Source: Falsiroseomonas sp051433165
Lineage (GTDB): Bacteria; Pseudomonadota; Alphaproteobacteria; Acetobacterales; Acetobacteraceae
DNA length: 64,000 bases
Assembly (NCBI RefSeq): GCF_051433165.1
Contig: NZ_JBHMFS010000011.1
Coordinates: forward strand, 62,001 to 126,000
Direction of reading: 5' to 3'
Shown: piece after piece, positions 1 through 10,621 of the stretch
Layout of the letters: each line of letters begins with the position of its first letter
Numbering within the stretch: position 1 is the stretch's first letter
Position numbers and translations under genes: made by a program
The notes under the pieces: model-generated
Told to the model about the DNA's origin: nothing
Databases searched by the model: none
Seen by the model: only the letters and a program-made list of their open reading frames with translations

Positions 1-1
1 C

Positions 2-730
2 GAGGGCATGGCCCGTGTCGCGCTGACGCGGGGCGCGGAGCCGGACCGGCTGCGCGTGCTGCCGCAGGGTGCCGACCTGGCGCTGTTCCATCCCGGCATC
101 GCCCCCTGGCGACCGCCGGGCATCGCGGTGCAGGAATCGATGGCGGTCTATGCCGGGGCGCATGGCCGGGCGAATGGCCTGCACCAGCTGCTCGATGCCG
201 CCGTCAGGCTGCGGCGCACCGGCCTGCATTTGGTGCTGGTGGGGGAAGGGTCGGAAAAGCCGGCGCTGATGGCGCGCGCCGCGGCCGAGCAGCTTCCCGT
301 CACCTTCCTGGAGCCGATGCCGAAGGCGCATCTGGCCCGGCTGCTGGCGGCGGCGGAGATCGGGCTGCTCTGCCTGGCGCCAGTGCCGGAATTCGCCGAA
401 TGGACGGCGCCGAACAAGCTGGTGGAGGGGCTGGCCGCCGGCCTGCCGATGGTCACCAACGTGCCCGGCCGCGCGGCACGGCTGCTGGCCGAGGGCGGCT
501 GCGGGCTGACGGTGCCGCCGGGCGATGCCGATGCGCTGGCCGCGGCGCTGCTGGCGCTGGCGACCGACCCGCCGCGCCGCCTGGCCATGGCGCGGGCCGC
601 GCGCATCGTCGCGGAACGCCAATTCGATCAGCGGCGGATCGCCGCGCGGATGGTTGCGGTGGTGGAGGCGGTGGCCGGCCATCCGCCGCGCCGGGCGACC
701 TGGCAGCATGACCAGGCGCGCGCCGGATGA
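2..730 (+). CDS. Glycosyltransferase family 4, C-terminal part (cut by window edge)
   Basis: This is the end of a GT4-type glycosyltransferase, which would transfer a sugar from a nucleotide donor during polysaccharide or glycan synthesis. The frame is open back to base 2, so the N-terminal acceptor domain lies outside the window. The visible part is the donor-binding Rossmann half: a strand with GEGSEKPAL, then the hallmark region NKLVEGLAAGLPMVT, whose Glu normally contacts the nucleotide sugar. The stop overlaps the next start by ATGA, so the two genes are translationally coupled. The substrate cannot be told. Confidence 0.85.
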   Translation, partial: EGMARVALTRGAEPDRLRVLPQGADLALFHPGIAPWRPPGIAVQESMAVYAGAHGRANGLHQLLDAAVRLRRTGLHLVLVGEGSEKPALMARAAAEQLPVTFLEPMPKAHLARLLAAAEIGLLCLAPVPEFAEWTAPNKLVEGLAAGLPMVTNVPGRAARLLAEGGCGLTVPPGDADALAAALLALATDPPRRLAMARAARIVAERQFDQRRIAARMVAVVEAVAGHPPRRATWQHDQARAG

Positions 731-1935
731 GCGAACCATTGCTGCTGATGCTGTCCGCCGCGCACCCCGCCACGGATGTGCGGATCGTCGCCAAGGAAGG
801 TGCCGCCCTGGCCGCAGCCGGCTTCCGGCTGCGCCATCTGGCGCCGCGCCTGTCCGGCCCCAACTCGACCGGCCCCCATTCAACCGGCGCCGTGCCCGAA
901 AGTCTGCATGGCGTGGCGCTGGAGACCTTCCCCGCGCCGCGCGGCTGGGCCGGGCGGCTGCGCGGCATCCCGGCGCTGGCACGCCGCGCCGCGGCGCTGC
1001 GGCCGGCGGTGATCCACGCGCATGAGCCGGATAGCTGGCTCGCCGCACTGCTCGCGGCACGGCGCTGCGGCGCGCTTGTGGTGCTGGATGTGCACGAACA
1101 CTATCCCTCCCGCCTCGACCCCGCCCTGCCGGCAGTGCTGCGGCCGCTGGTGGCACCACTGGCACGGGCGGCGATGCGGCTCGCCTGCCGGGTGATGGCG
1201 GCGCGGGCGGATGCGGTGGTGCTGGCGAAGGACGGGCTGGCGGCGGATTTCGCCTCGGCACGGCGCAGCATTGCGGTGCGGAACTATGCGACGCCGGTGG
1301 AGGTCACGCCCCGCCTGCACGCCGCCGGGCCGCCGGTTCTGCTGCATCTGGGGGCGCTGACCGCCAGCCGTGGCGCGCTGCTGCTGCCGGCGCTGCTGGC
1401 GCGACTGCCGGGCGCCCGGCTGCGGCTGGTCGGCCGCTTCACCGATGGTAGCGAGGCCGAATTCTGGGACCGCGCCAGGGCGCTCGGCGTCGCTGGGCGG
1501 ATCGAGGCGCTGGGCTGGATGGAGCGGGAGGCGGCGCTGCGTGTGGCGGCGGAGTGCGACATCGGCCTGGTGCTGTTCCAGCCGGGGGTCGAGAACCATC
1601 GCCTGGCGCTGCCGCACAAGCTGTTCGACTGCATGCTGGCCGGCCTGCCGGTGATCGTGCCCGATTTCGCCGAGGAAGTCTGCGCCGTGGTGCGGGAGGC
1701 CGATTGCGGCCTGGCGGTGGATGTGGCCGAGGTGCCGCGCATTGCGGAGGCTGTGCGCGTGCTGGCCGACCCGGCTCTGCGCGCGGCGCTGGGGGCGCGT
1801 GGCCGCCAGGCGGCGCTGCGCCGCTTCGGCTGGGCGGCGGAGGCAGCGCGGCTGGTGCGGCTGTATCGCGGGTTGCTGGCGGAGGCCGTGCCCGCAACCC
1901 CCGCATCGGCGGAGCCCGTGCGGCTATCTGGTTGA
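727..1935 (+). CDS. Glycosyltransferase family 4 (group 1)
   Basis: A 402-residue GT-B fold glycosyltransferase coupled to the preceding one. The N-terminal domain begins with a beta-strand and the segment HPATDVRIV, typical of GT4 acceptor domains. The linker carries HAHEPDSW and DVHEHYPS. The C-terminal donor domain has LGALTASRG, then LPHKLFDCMLAGLPVIVPDF (about residues 296-315), the equivalent of the E-x7-E motif. The length fits the family. Two adjacent GT4 genes suggest a surface-polysaccharide locus continuing to the left. Donor and acceptor are unknown. Confidence 0.87.
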   Translation: MSEPLLLMLSAAHPATDVRIVAKEGAALAAAGFRLRHLAPRLSGPNSTGPHSTGAVPESLHGVALETFPAPRGWAGRLRGIPALARRAAALRPAVIHAHEPDSWLAALLAARRCGALVVLDVHEHYPSRLDPALPAVLRPLVAPLARAAMRLACRVMAARADAVVLAKDGLAADFASARRSIAVRNYATPVEVTPRLHAAGPPVLLHLGALTASRGALLLPALLARLPGARLRLVGRFTDGSEAEFWDRARALGVAGRIEALGWMEREAALRVAAECDIGLVLFQPGVENHRLALPHKLFDCMLAGLPVIVPDFAEEVCAVVREADCGLAVDVAEVPRIAEAVRVLADPALRAALGARGRQAALRRFGWAAEAARLVRLYRGLLAEAVPATPASAEPVRLSG

Positions 1936-1951
1936 AAGGGGCTGGTTGAGG

Positions 1952-2206
1952 CTAACCTGCGGATGGCGCCTTGCGGACCAGCCAGCGATAGACCCCGGCC
2001 GCGTTCAGCACCAGCAGCACGATATTGGTCAGGCCGAGCTGGCTCTCCCGTTCCATCTGCGCCGAGGTCAGCCAGAAGGCGGAGCCGGCGGCCAGTACGG
2101 CAAAACCCCAGCCGGTGGCGCGCCGGCCGAGATCGGCCGCGGTCATCCCGGCGCCGCAGATGGTGCAGCCCATCGCCAGCCATTTCAGGATATCGGCCAA
2201 CCCCAT
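1952..2206 (-). CDS. Small membrane protein, unknown function
   Basis: An 84-residue protein with about two or three hydrophobic segments (from LKWLAMGCTICGAG, through WGFAVLAAGSAFWLT, to LGLTNIVLLVLNAAGVYRWL) and a short basic tail. It resembles the small uncharacterised inner-membrane proteins of proteobacteria, but I do not recognise a named family. It converges on the glycosyltransferase and lies downstream of the copper genes on the same strand with a 68-bp gap, so co-transcription with them is possible but not shown. Confidence 0.55.
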   Translation of the reverse strand: MGLADILKWLAMGCTICGAGMTAADLGRRATGWGFAVLAAGSAFWLTSAQMERESQLGLTNIVLLVLNAAGVYRWLVRKAPSAG

Positions 2207-2274
2207 CTTCGCACGCCCGCTTGCCGGTGGAGCGGGCCGAACGCGGGGCCAGGCGGTGCGTTGCCGCCGCCGGT

Positions 2275-2472
2275 TCAGCCGGTGACGGCGTAGCCCTCCG
2301 CCGTCACCAGCGCCGTCAGCTCGGCGCGGTCCAGTGTGGTGTCGGCGCGGACCAGCCCGGCGGGCAGGTCCACCTGCACCCGGGCCTGCGGGTCACGGGC
2401 CTGGATGGCCAGCGTCACCGCGCGCACGCAATGGCCGCAGGTCATGCCGGACACCTTGAGTTCCTCCGTCAT
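2275..2472 (-). CDS. copZ: Copper chaperone / heavy-metal-associated (HMA) domain protein
   Basis: A 65-residue single HMA domain with the metal-binding motif GMTCGHC near the N-terminus, the CxxC that holds Cu(I) in CopZ/Atx1 chaperones. It should hand copper to the CopA ATPase encoded two genes upstream. I start at the ATG for MTEELKV because it overlaps the cueR stop by ATGA. The longer open frame has a basic, proline-rich leader unlike the family. One odd point is that the usual MxCxxC surroundings are intact but the C-terminal half is rich in acidic residues, as in alphaproteobacterial copies. Confidence 0.85.
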   Translation of the reverse strand: MTEELKVSGMTCGHCVRAVTLAIQARDPQARVQVDLPAGLVRADTTLDRAELTALVTAEGYAVTG

Positions 2473-2857
2473 GCGCGGCTTCCCTCCAGCCCCGCCAGGA
2501 TCGGGCAATCTGGCCGGTCGTCGCCCTGGCAATGCTGCGCCAGGTGCCGAAGGCTGTCAGCCACCGCCTGAAGCGAGGCCGCCTTACTCTCCAGCGCCGC
2601 CACATGGTCCAGCGCCATCTGCTTCACTTCGGAACTGGCGCGGGACCGGTCGCGCCACAGCGCCAGCAGCCGGCGGATATCCTCCAGCGGGAAGGCGAGG
2701 TCCCGCGCATGGCGGATGAAGCGCAGCACCGCGACATCCTGCGGGCCGTAGCTGCGATAGCCGTTCGGCCGCCGCGTCGCCTCGATCAGCCCGATCGCCT
2801 CATAATGGCGGATCATCTTGGCGGAGACGCCGGAGCCGGCCGAAGCCTCGCCGATAT

Positions 2858-2861
<4 letters not shown>
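2469..2861 (-). CDS. cueR: MerR-family copper-responsive regulator (CueR/HmrR)
   Basis: A 130-residue MerR-family activator. It has an N-terminal winged helix-turn-helix (MNIGEASAGSGVSAKMIRHY), a dimerisation coiled coil around residues 75-110, and the C-terminal metal loop CQGDDRPDC (CX7C), the Cu(I)-binding spacing of CueR. The start overlaps the copA stop and its own stop overlaps the copZ start, both by ATGA. The regulator therefore sits inside the operon it should control, giving autoregulation. The ATG at 2861 is the only one matching the family N-terminus; the open frame extends far upstream through copA but is shadow. Confidence 0.9.
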
Positions 2862-5326
<2,465 letters not shown>

Positions 5327-5338
5327 GAAATGGAGATG

Positions 5339-5363
5339 GGGATTACCAGCATAGGAAGGTCAA
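5339..5363 (-). promoter_or_regulatory. Candidate CueR-type promoter of the copper operon
   Basis: On the minus strand, directly ahead of copA, lies TTGACCTTCC-TATG-CTGGTAATCC. The left half matches the ACCTTCC arm bound by CueR/HmrR and overlaps a -35-like TTGACC. The right arm is degenerate (CTGGTAAT rather than CTGGAAGG) and no good -10 is seen. If it is real, transcription would begin very near the copA ATG. The call rests on the left arm and the position. Confidence 0.35.
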
Positions 5364-5482
5364 GGACCGTGTCGCGGCGCCGTGCCATAGGAGCAAGGAT
5401 GCCGCCGCGTGGGCGCGCGCGCATTGATCCAGCGCAGGTTTACGGTTGACGGCGCCCTGCGTCGCGACGACATGCCTCGACC

Positions 5483-6547
5483 ATGTCCCAGACGCTGCGT
5501 GTCGCCCTTGCCCTGGCCTGGCTGCTGCCGGTCCTCGGCCCATCCCCCGCGCCCGCCCAGGCGCCCGCTCCCGCCCAGGCGCCAAGCCAGGCGCAGGATG
5601 CGCCGGTCCGCATCATCAACCGCACCGGCCAGCCAGCCACCGCGCTGCATGCGGTGCGCAGTGGCCGGACGGATTGGGGCAGCAACCTGCTCAATCGCGG
5701 CCCGCTGCCGAACAATGCCGGCTTCCCCATGCGCCCCAGCGCCGCCGCCGGTTGCCGCTTCGATGTGCGCCTGGTGCTCGCCGATGGGCGGGAGGCGGTG
5801 GCGCGCGACCAGGACATCTGCACCACGCCACGGGTCGAGCTGTATACCGCGACCGCCGCCGCGCCGCCCGGCATCATGGCCACGCCGACACCCGGCGTGG
5901 CGCAGGCGCGGCCGAATACGCAGGCCCGCCGCGTTTCAACCGGCACCGGCTTCGTCGTGGCGCCGGACCGGGTGCTGACCAACCAGCATGTGGTCGATGG
6001 CTGCGACCGCATCCTGGCCCGCACGCCGGATGGCCGCTGGCTGGCCGCGGTGCCGCCGGCGCAGGTGGACCGGGCGCTGGATCTGTCGATCCTCACCATC
6101 CCCGGCAACCCCGGCCCGGCGCTGGCCTTCCGCGACGGGCCGGCGGTGCGGCGCGGTGAGAGTGTGGTCGCCTACGGCTTCCCGCTGAGCGGCCTGCTCT
6201 CGACCGACCCGAAGCTGACGCGTGGCGAGATCAATGCGCTGGGCGGCATCCGCAACGACCAGAACAATTTCCAGATCAGCGCGGAGGTCCAGCCCGGCAA
6301 CTCCGGCGGCCCGCTGCTGGACATGCAGGGGCATGTGGTCGGCGTGGTGGTGGCGAAGCTGGACAGCCGCCGTGTGCAGAACGTGGACAATGTGAATTTC
6401 GCGGTGAAGGGAGATGCCGCGCAGACCTTCCTGCGCCGCGCGGGCGCCACCTTCCGGACCGCGCCAAGCCGCGGCGCGGATCTCAGCGCCGCGGATGTGG
6501 GCGACATCGCCAACCGCTCCACCCTGCTGCTGCGCTGCGAGCGGTAG
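5483..6547 (+). CDS. Secreted trypsin-like serine protease with N-terminal C-x21-C domain
   Basis: A 354-residue exported protease. A signal peptide (residues 1 to about 26, ending in PAPAQA) is followed by a Pro/Ala/Gln linker. Residues 42-120 form a domain with the pattern INRTG...DWGSNLL...CRFDVRLVLADGRE...DICTTPR, with Cys91 and Cys113 spaced 22 apart. The same unit is repeated four times in the protein at 31003-32214. The S1/DegP-like protease domain follows: His169 (TNQHVV), Asp200 (RALDLSIL) and Ser274 (PGNSGGPL), all intact. There is no PDZ domain, so it is not a standard Deg protease. It is a single gene, divergent from copA; its substrate is unknown. Confidence 0.88.
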   Translation: MSQTLRVALALAWLLPVLGPSPAPAQAPAPAQAPSQAQDAPVRIINRTGQPATALHAVRSGRTDWGSNLLNRGPLPNNAGFPMRPSAAAGCRFDVRLVLADGREAVARDQDICTTPRVELYTATAAAPPGIMATPTPGVAQARPNTQARRVSTGTGFVVAPDRVLTNQHVVDGCDRILARTPDGRWLAAVPPAQVDRALDLSILTIPGNPGPALAFRDGPAVRRGESVVAYGFPLSGLLSTDPKLTRGEINALGGIRNDQNNFQISAEVQPGNSGGPLLDMQGHVVGVVVAKLDSRRVQNVDNVNFAVKGDAAQTFLRRAGATFRTAPSRGADLSAADVGDIANRSTLLLRCER

Positions 6548-6556
6548 CGGGTAAAT

Positions 6557-7473
6557 CTACCCAAGGGCCGCCGCGCGGATCGACAGGTCGAGGTAGCGCG
6601 CCGGGTCGGTCAGCTCCTTCGCCGGCTGCGCGAATTTGCTGCGCAGCCGCAGCACCGTCCGCAGCCCCGCCTCATCGATCCGCAGATCGCGATAGATGCC
6701 GCGATCGGCGTCCAGCAGCGCCGTGGCGGCGCGGGCGGCGACCGGGGCCGGCATGTTCGCCCGCGCGGTGAGGATGGCGGCGGCCTCCGCCCGATTGGCA
6801 TCCAGCCACAGAAGGCTCTCGCTGAAACCGCGGGTGAAGCCGATGAGCTGGTCCCGCTTCGCGGCCAGCGTGCCGCGCCGCGCGGCGGCGACGATGCCCT
6901 GATAGGCGCCGACCGCATCCCGCCCGCGCGCCAGGCGCCGGAAGCCGCGCGCTTCCGCCGCCAGGTCGAGCGGCGTGTTCAGGAGCGTGGCCGCCTGCTT
7001 TCCCTCCAGCAGCGCCGCCAGGCGCTGGGCGCCGCCACCCACGGCCACCCATTCCACCTGGTCCGCGATGCCGGCTTGGCCCAGCACTTCGCGCAGCACG
7101 AAGGCGAAGCCGGTGGTCATGGCGTCCACCGACACCGTCCGGCCGCGCAGCGCCGCGAGATCCGGCACATCCGCCGCCGCCATGACGGAGAGCATGCCGT
7201 CATCGACGCCGAAGAAGGCGGTGAAGTCGGACGGCCCCGGCAGTTGCGCTTCGCCCTGGCCTTCGTTGTAGGCGACGATGTTGTCCACCGAGGTCAGCGC
7301 CAGGTCGTACTTCCCCGCATAAAGGTCGGACGCCATGGCGCGGGAATTCGGCGTGAGCTCCAGCACCACCTCCAGCCCATGCCGGGCGAAAATGCCCTGG
7401 CCTGCCCGGCCCAGAGGACGAGGTTCGAGGCACCGGCGAAGGCCACCACATCCAGCCGGGTCTGTGCGGTCAT
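6557..7473 (-). pseudogene. ABC-type (NMT1/SsuA-like) substrate-binding protein, frameshifted
   Basis: A periplasmic binding-protein-like gene of the NMT1/THI5/SsuA type. The N-terminus is read in one frame (MTAQTRLDVVAFAGASNLVL, start at 7473) and the rest in another (GIFARHGLEVVLELTPNSRA onward). The switch lies near 7398-7404, where one G seems missing on the plus strand. Restoring one base gives 918 nt, an exact 305-codon gene. The protein lacks a clear signal peptide even when repaired. It is the last gene of the LacI-linked catabolic operon, 25 bp after the Bug gene. It is either a decaying gene or an assembly error. Confidence 0.75.
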
Positions 7474-7498
7474 GCGGCGGCTCCGGGGCGGGTGGTCT

Positions 7499-8491
7499 TC
7501 AATCGGCGAACTGGCCGGCGGCCTGCAGCACCGGGCGCCAGCGCTCGATTTCGGCGGCCAGATGCGCGCGATGCACCTCGCCATTCTGGCGCTCCACCGG
7601 CTCCGGCTGGCTGCCGAGGCCGGTCATGCGTTCCACCACGCGGGCATCGGCCAGGGCGAAACGCAGCGCGGCGTTCAGGCGGTCCTGCACCGGCTTCGGC
7701 GTGCCGGCTGGCGCATAGAGGCCGTGCCAGATCGCCACCTCGAACCCCGGCAGCCCGCCCTGGATGGCGGTGGGCACGTCCGGCACGGCGGGCAGCGGCT
7801 GCGGCGTGGTCACGGCCAGCGCCTTGATCTGGTTCGCCCGGATGAAGGGAATCGCGCTGGTGGTCTGGTCGCAATAGATATCGAGGCGGCTGGCCATCAG
7901 CTCCGGATAGATCGGCCCCGATCCGGCGAAGGACACGGCGGTGAAGCGGGTGCCGAGGCTGGCCTGCAGCAGCGTGCCGCAAAGCTGGCTGGCGGAGCCA
8001 AGGCCGGCATTGCCGAGATTGATGCGCTCCCCGCCTTCGCGAATCAGGCGGATCATCTCGGCGAAATTGGTGGCGGGGAAATCCGGGCGGGTCAGCCAGA
8101 CCATCGGTGTGGCGGTGACCAGGCCCAGCATCTCGAACGCCGTCAGCGGGTTGTAGGGCAGGCGGCGATACAGCGTCGGCGCGGTGGACATGCCGATGTT
8201 GTGCAGCAGGATGGTGTGGCCATCCGGCCGGGCCTGCGCCACGCGGTTCACGCCGATGGTGCCGCCGGCGCCGCCGACATTCTGCGCCACGACGTTGACG
8301 CCGAGGTCACGCGACATCGCCTCCGCCAGCATGCGCCCCACCGCATCGGTCGGCCCGCCGGGGGCGAAGGGGATGACCAGCGTGATGGGCTGGCTCGGCC
8401 AGTTGGACTGCGCGCGCGCGGTGCCGGCGAGCAAGGCGGGGGTGGCGAGTGCGGCGCCGAGCAGGGCGCGGCGGGTGGTCTGGATTTTCAT
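7499..8491 (-). CDS. Tripartite tricarboxylate transporter substrate-binding protein (Bug/TctC)
   Basis: A 330-residue periplasmic binding protein of the Bug family, which delivers carboxylates or aromatic acids to a TctAB permease or acts as a sensor. A Tat-like leader (TTRRALLGAALATPALLAG) ends at ARA-Q. The mature part starts WPSQPITLVIPFAPGGPTD, the classic Bug signature. DIYCDQTTSAIPFIRANQIK and LPAVPDVPTAIQ match the conserved second-domain motifs. No TctA/TctB genes are in the window, which is common for orphan Bug genes in such genomes. It belongs to the minus-strand catabolic operon. Confidence 0.92.
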   Translation of the reverse strand: MKIQTTRRALLGAALATPALLAGTARAQSNWPSQPITLVIPFAPGGPTDAVGRMLAEAMSRDLGVNVVAQNVGGAGGTIGVNRVAQARPDGHTILLHNIGMSTAPTLYRRLPYNPLTAFEMLGLVTATPMVWLTRPDFPATNFAEMIRLIREGGERINLGNAGLGSASQLCGTLLQASLGTRFTAVSFAGSGPIYPELMASRLDIYCDQTTSAIPFIRANQIKALAVTTPQPLPAVPDVPTAIQGGLPGFEVAIWHGLYAPAGTPKPVQDRLNAALRFALADARVVERMTGLGSQPEPVERQNGEVHRAHLAAEIERWRPVLQAAGQFAD

Positions 8492-8561
8492 TGATTTGGG
8501 TCTCCCTTGGACGTTGTGAGGCAGCCGGTTTGCCGGCCTGGTTTGTCTTGATCCTGCGCGG

Positions 8562-8590
8562 CCCTCTCCCCCCGACCGGGGGGGAGAGGG
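8562..8590. terminator. GC-rich inverted repeat between SDR and Bug genes
   Basis: A strong palindrome: CCCTCTCCCCCC, a short GA-containing loop, then its complement ending GGGAGAGGG, followed by TTTGGG rather than a T-tract. It occupies most of the 135-bp gap between two operon genes. It could attenuate read-through or be a dispersed REP-like palindrome; similar CCTCTCCCC palindromes are frequent in high-GC alphaproteobacteria. The function is inferred. Confidence 0.5.
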
Positions 8591-8626
8591 TTTGGGTGAG
8601 GGGGGCGTGCCTCCTCTCGCGTAACC

Positions 8627-9415
8627 TCAGCGACCGCCGCCGATATCCACCAGCGTGCCGGTCATGTAGGCGGCGCCCGGCGAGAGCAGGAAGGCGACCA
8701 GGCTCGCCACCTCCTCCGGCTCCCCGGGCCGCCCCAGTGCGATGGCGGCTGTCATCGCCTTCAGCTTGTCGGCCCCGGCGCGCGCCTCGTGGCTTTCGGT
8801 GCGGATCACGCCCGGCCGCACGCAACACACGCGGATGCCGAGTTTTCCCACCTCATTGGCGAGACCGGCCGTGAACCCATCCACCGCGCCCTTGGCGGCG
8901 GCATACATCACCCGCCCCGGCTGGCCGCCGAGGACGGAGGCGCGCGAGCCGATATTCACGATGACGCCGCCCAAACCGCCACGATCCGTCGCCATGCGCT
9001 GCACGGCGGCGGAGGCACAGAAGACGGTGGTGCGGAGGTTGCCGTCCATCATGCGGTCGTAATCGGCCGCGGTGATGTCGGCGATCTTCGCCTCCGCGCT
9101 GCCGCCGGCATTGTTCACCAGGCCCTTTACCGGGCCGATGGCATCGGCGGCGGCGAACAGCTCCGCGATGCCGGCCTCTGACTGCACATCCGCCTGCACC
9201 GCCTGCGCACGGCCACCGGCCTGCGTGATGGCGGCGACGGTTGCCTCGGCGGAGGCTGCGTCCCGCGCGTAGTTCACCACCACGTGCCAGCCATCCGCCG
9301 CGGCGGCCTTGGCGATGGCCGCACCGATGCCGCGCCCGGCACCGGTGACGATCAGCACGCCCTGATCCTGGAGCGGCCGCGCGGCATGGCCGGCGGCGCC
9401 ACGGTCATCGGACAT
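8627..9415 (-). CDS. Short-chain dehydrogenase/reductase
   Basis: A 262-residue classical SDR. The cofactor motif is TGAGRGIG near residue 24, NNAG comes at about 108, and the catalytic region has a Ser in NIGSRAS and the pair Y-x3-K in MYAAAKGA. The C-terminus is GGGR. The length is typical of FabG-like enzymes that reduce or oxidise small keto/hydroxy substrates with NAD(P). I start at MSDDRG (9415), 2 bp after the BKACE stop; the longer frame would overlap it. Within this operon it probably acts on an intermediate of aromatic breakdown. Confidence 0.93.
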   Translation of the reverse strand: MSDDRGAAGHAARPLQDQGVLIVTGAGRGIGAAIAKAAAADGWHVVVNYARDAASAEATVAAITQAGGRAQAVQADVQSEAGIAELFAAADAIGPVKGLVNNAGGSAEAKIADITAADYDRMMDGNLRTTVFCASAAVQRMATDRGGLGGVIVNIGSRASVLGGQPGRVMYAAAKGAVDGFTAGLANEVGKLGIRVCCVRPGVIRTESHEARAGADKLKAMTAAIALGRPGEPEEVASLVAFLLSPGAAYMTGTLVDIGGGR

Positions 9416-9417
9416 GC

Positions 9418-10308
9418 TCACCGCGACCACCCGCCTACCTGCGCGAGTTCCGCGCGGGCTTCCGCCGCATTCATCGGCTCCGCGCCCAACTCGCGCAGGA
9501 TGCGCACGGCGCGCTCCACCAGCACGGTGTTGCTGACGGCGAGTTCGCCCTTGTTCAGGTAGATGTTGTCCTCAAGGCCCACGCGCACATGCCCGCCCAG
9601 CAGCCAGGCCTGCGCCAGCATCGGGAATTCCATGCGGCCGATGGCGAAGGCCGCCCAGGGGCTGCCGGCGGGCAGGATGGACTTGGCGTAGTTCAGCGTC
9701 GCCGGATCCCAGTCGAAGCCGTAGCGGATGCCCATGCAGACCTGGAACAGGCAGGGACCCTTCAGCACGCCATCGGCCATCAGCTTCTTCGCCAGACCGA
9801 TATCGCCGGAATCGAAAACCTCGAGTTCCGGGATGGTGCCGACGGAATAGATCAACTCCGCCATCTTCGTCACCGACCAGGGCGCGTTGATCACCACGGC
9901 GCTGCCGGACCACATGGTGTTCAAATCGAGCGTCGCGATTTCCGGCTTCAGCTCGACGATATGCGCCACGCGCTGTTCCGGCGGCAGCAGGGTGGACCCC
10001 GCCGCAGCCTCACGCGGATTGTCGAGCGAGGGCACGAAGCGGCCGCCCGGGCCGGTGGTCAGGTTGATCACCACATCGGTGCCGGAGGCGCGGATGCGGT
10101 CCATCACCTCCCGGTACAGATCGATCGACATGGAGGGCTTGCCCGTCACCGGGTCCCGCACATGGATGTGGGCGACGGCGGCGCCGGCCTTGGCGGCCTC
10201 GATCGCGGCATTCGCGATCTGCTCCGGCGTGATCGGCAGATGCGGCGTCTGTTCCGGCGTGGTGATGTTGCCGGTGACGGCGCAGGTCAGCATGTATTTG
10301 CGGCGCAT
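9418..10308 (-). CDS. BKACE (DUF849) beta-keto acid cleavage enzyme
   Basis: A 296-residue member of the beta-keto acid cleavage enzyme family. These condense a beta-keto acid with acetyl-CoA and split it into acetoacetate plus a new CoA ester. The zinc site HIHVRD is at residues 47-52, with the family's start VTGNITTPEQTPHLPITPEQI, and TTGPGGR and GLEDNIY are present. The length is normal. Lying beside an intradiol dioxygenase, it could cleave beta-ketoadipate, a substrate known for some BKACE members, but the substrate here is inferred. Confidence 0.93.
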   Translation of the reverse strand: MRRKYMLTCAVTGNITTPEQTPHLPITPEQIANAAIEAAKAGAAVAHIHVRDPVTGKPSMSIDLYREVMDRIRASGTDVVINLTTGPGGRFVPSLDNPREAAAGSTLLPPEQRVAHIVELKPEIATLDLNTMWSGSAVVINAPWSVTKMAELIYSVGTIPELEVFDSGDIGLAKKLMADGVLKGPCLFQVCMGIRYGFDWDPATLNYAKSILPAGSPWAAFAIGRMEFPMLAQAWLLGGHVRVGLEDNIYLNKGELAVSNTVLVERAVRILRELGAEPMNAAEARAELAQVGGWSR

Positions 10309-10312
10309 GATG

Positions 10313-10621
10313 TTAGTCCTTGGCCGGGCCGAAGGCGGGCGTGCCGCGGGTGATGTCGAGGAAGCGGGTGACGATCACCTGCTCGAACAACCCGTTCTGC
10401 GCGAAGGGGTCGCCGGCGGCGAAGGCCTCGGCCGCCGCGCGGTCCGGCACATCGACGATGAAGACGGAGCCGATCCGGGCCTCCCCGTCATCGGCCACCA
10501 TCGGCCCGGCCAGCTTGATGTCGACGGGGCTGGCCTTCAGATAGGCGCGGTGCGCGTCGTAATGCGCGTCGCGGATCGCGGCGCCATCGGCGACCTGGGT
10601 GCAGTGGATCAGGAACAACAT
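10313..10621 (-). CDS. YciI-like (dimeric alpha-beta barrel) protein
   Basis: A 102-residue YciI-family protein, a ferredoxin-like dimer. It has the typical start MLFLIHC, an H-x3-H pair (AHYDAHRAYL), the central LAGPM and the tail DPFAQNGLFEQV. Family members near aromatic genes are often called muconolactone-isomerase-like, but activity is rarely proven. Its start abuts the dioxygenase stop without a gap, and its stop lies 4 bp before BKACE, so it is tightly coupled to both. A role in handling the ring-cleavage product is inferred. Confidence 0.88.
   Translation of the reverse strand: MLFLIHCTQVADGAAIRDAHYDAHRAYLKASPVDIKLAGPMVADDGEARIGSVFIVDVPDRAAAEAFAAGDPFAQNGLFEQVIVTRFLDITRGTPAFGPAKD

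Noticed and set aside
7076..8494. A 472-residue plus-strand frame opposite the Bug gene
   Set aside because: It is antisense to the Bug protein with a normal leader and motifs; the sequence is His/Gln/Gly-rich noise.
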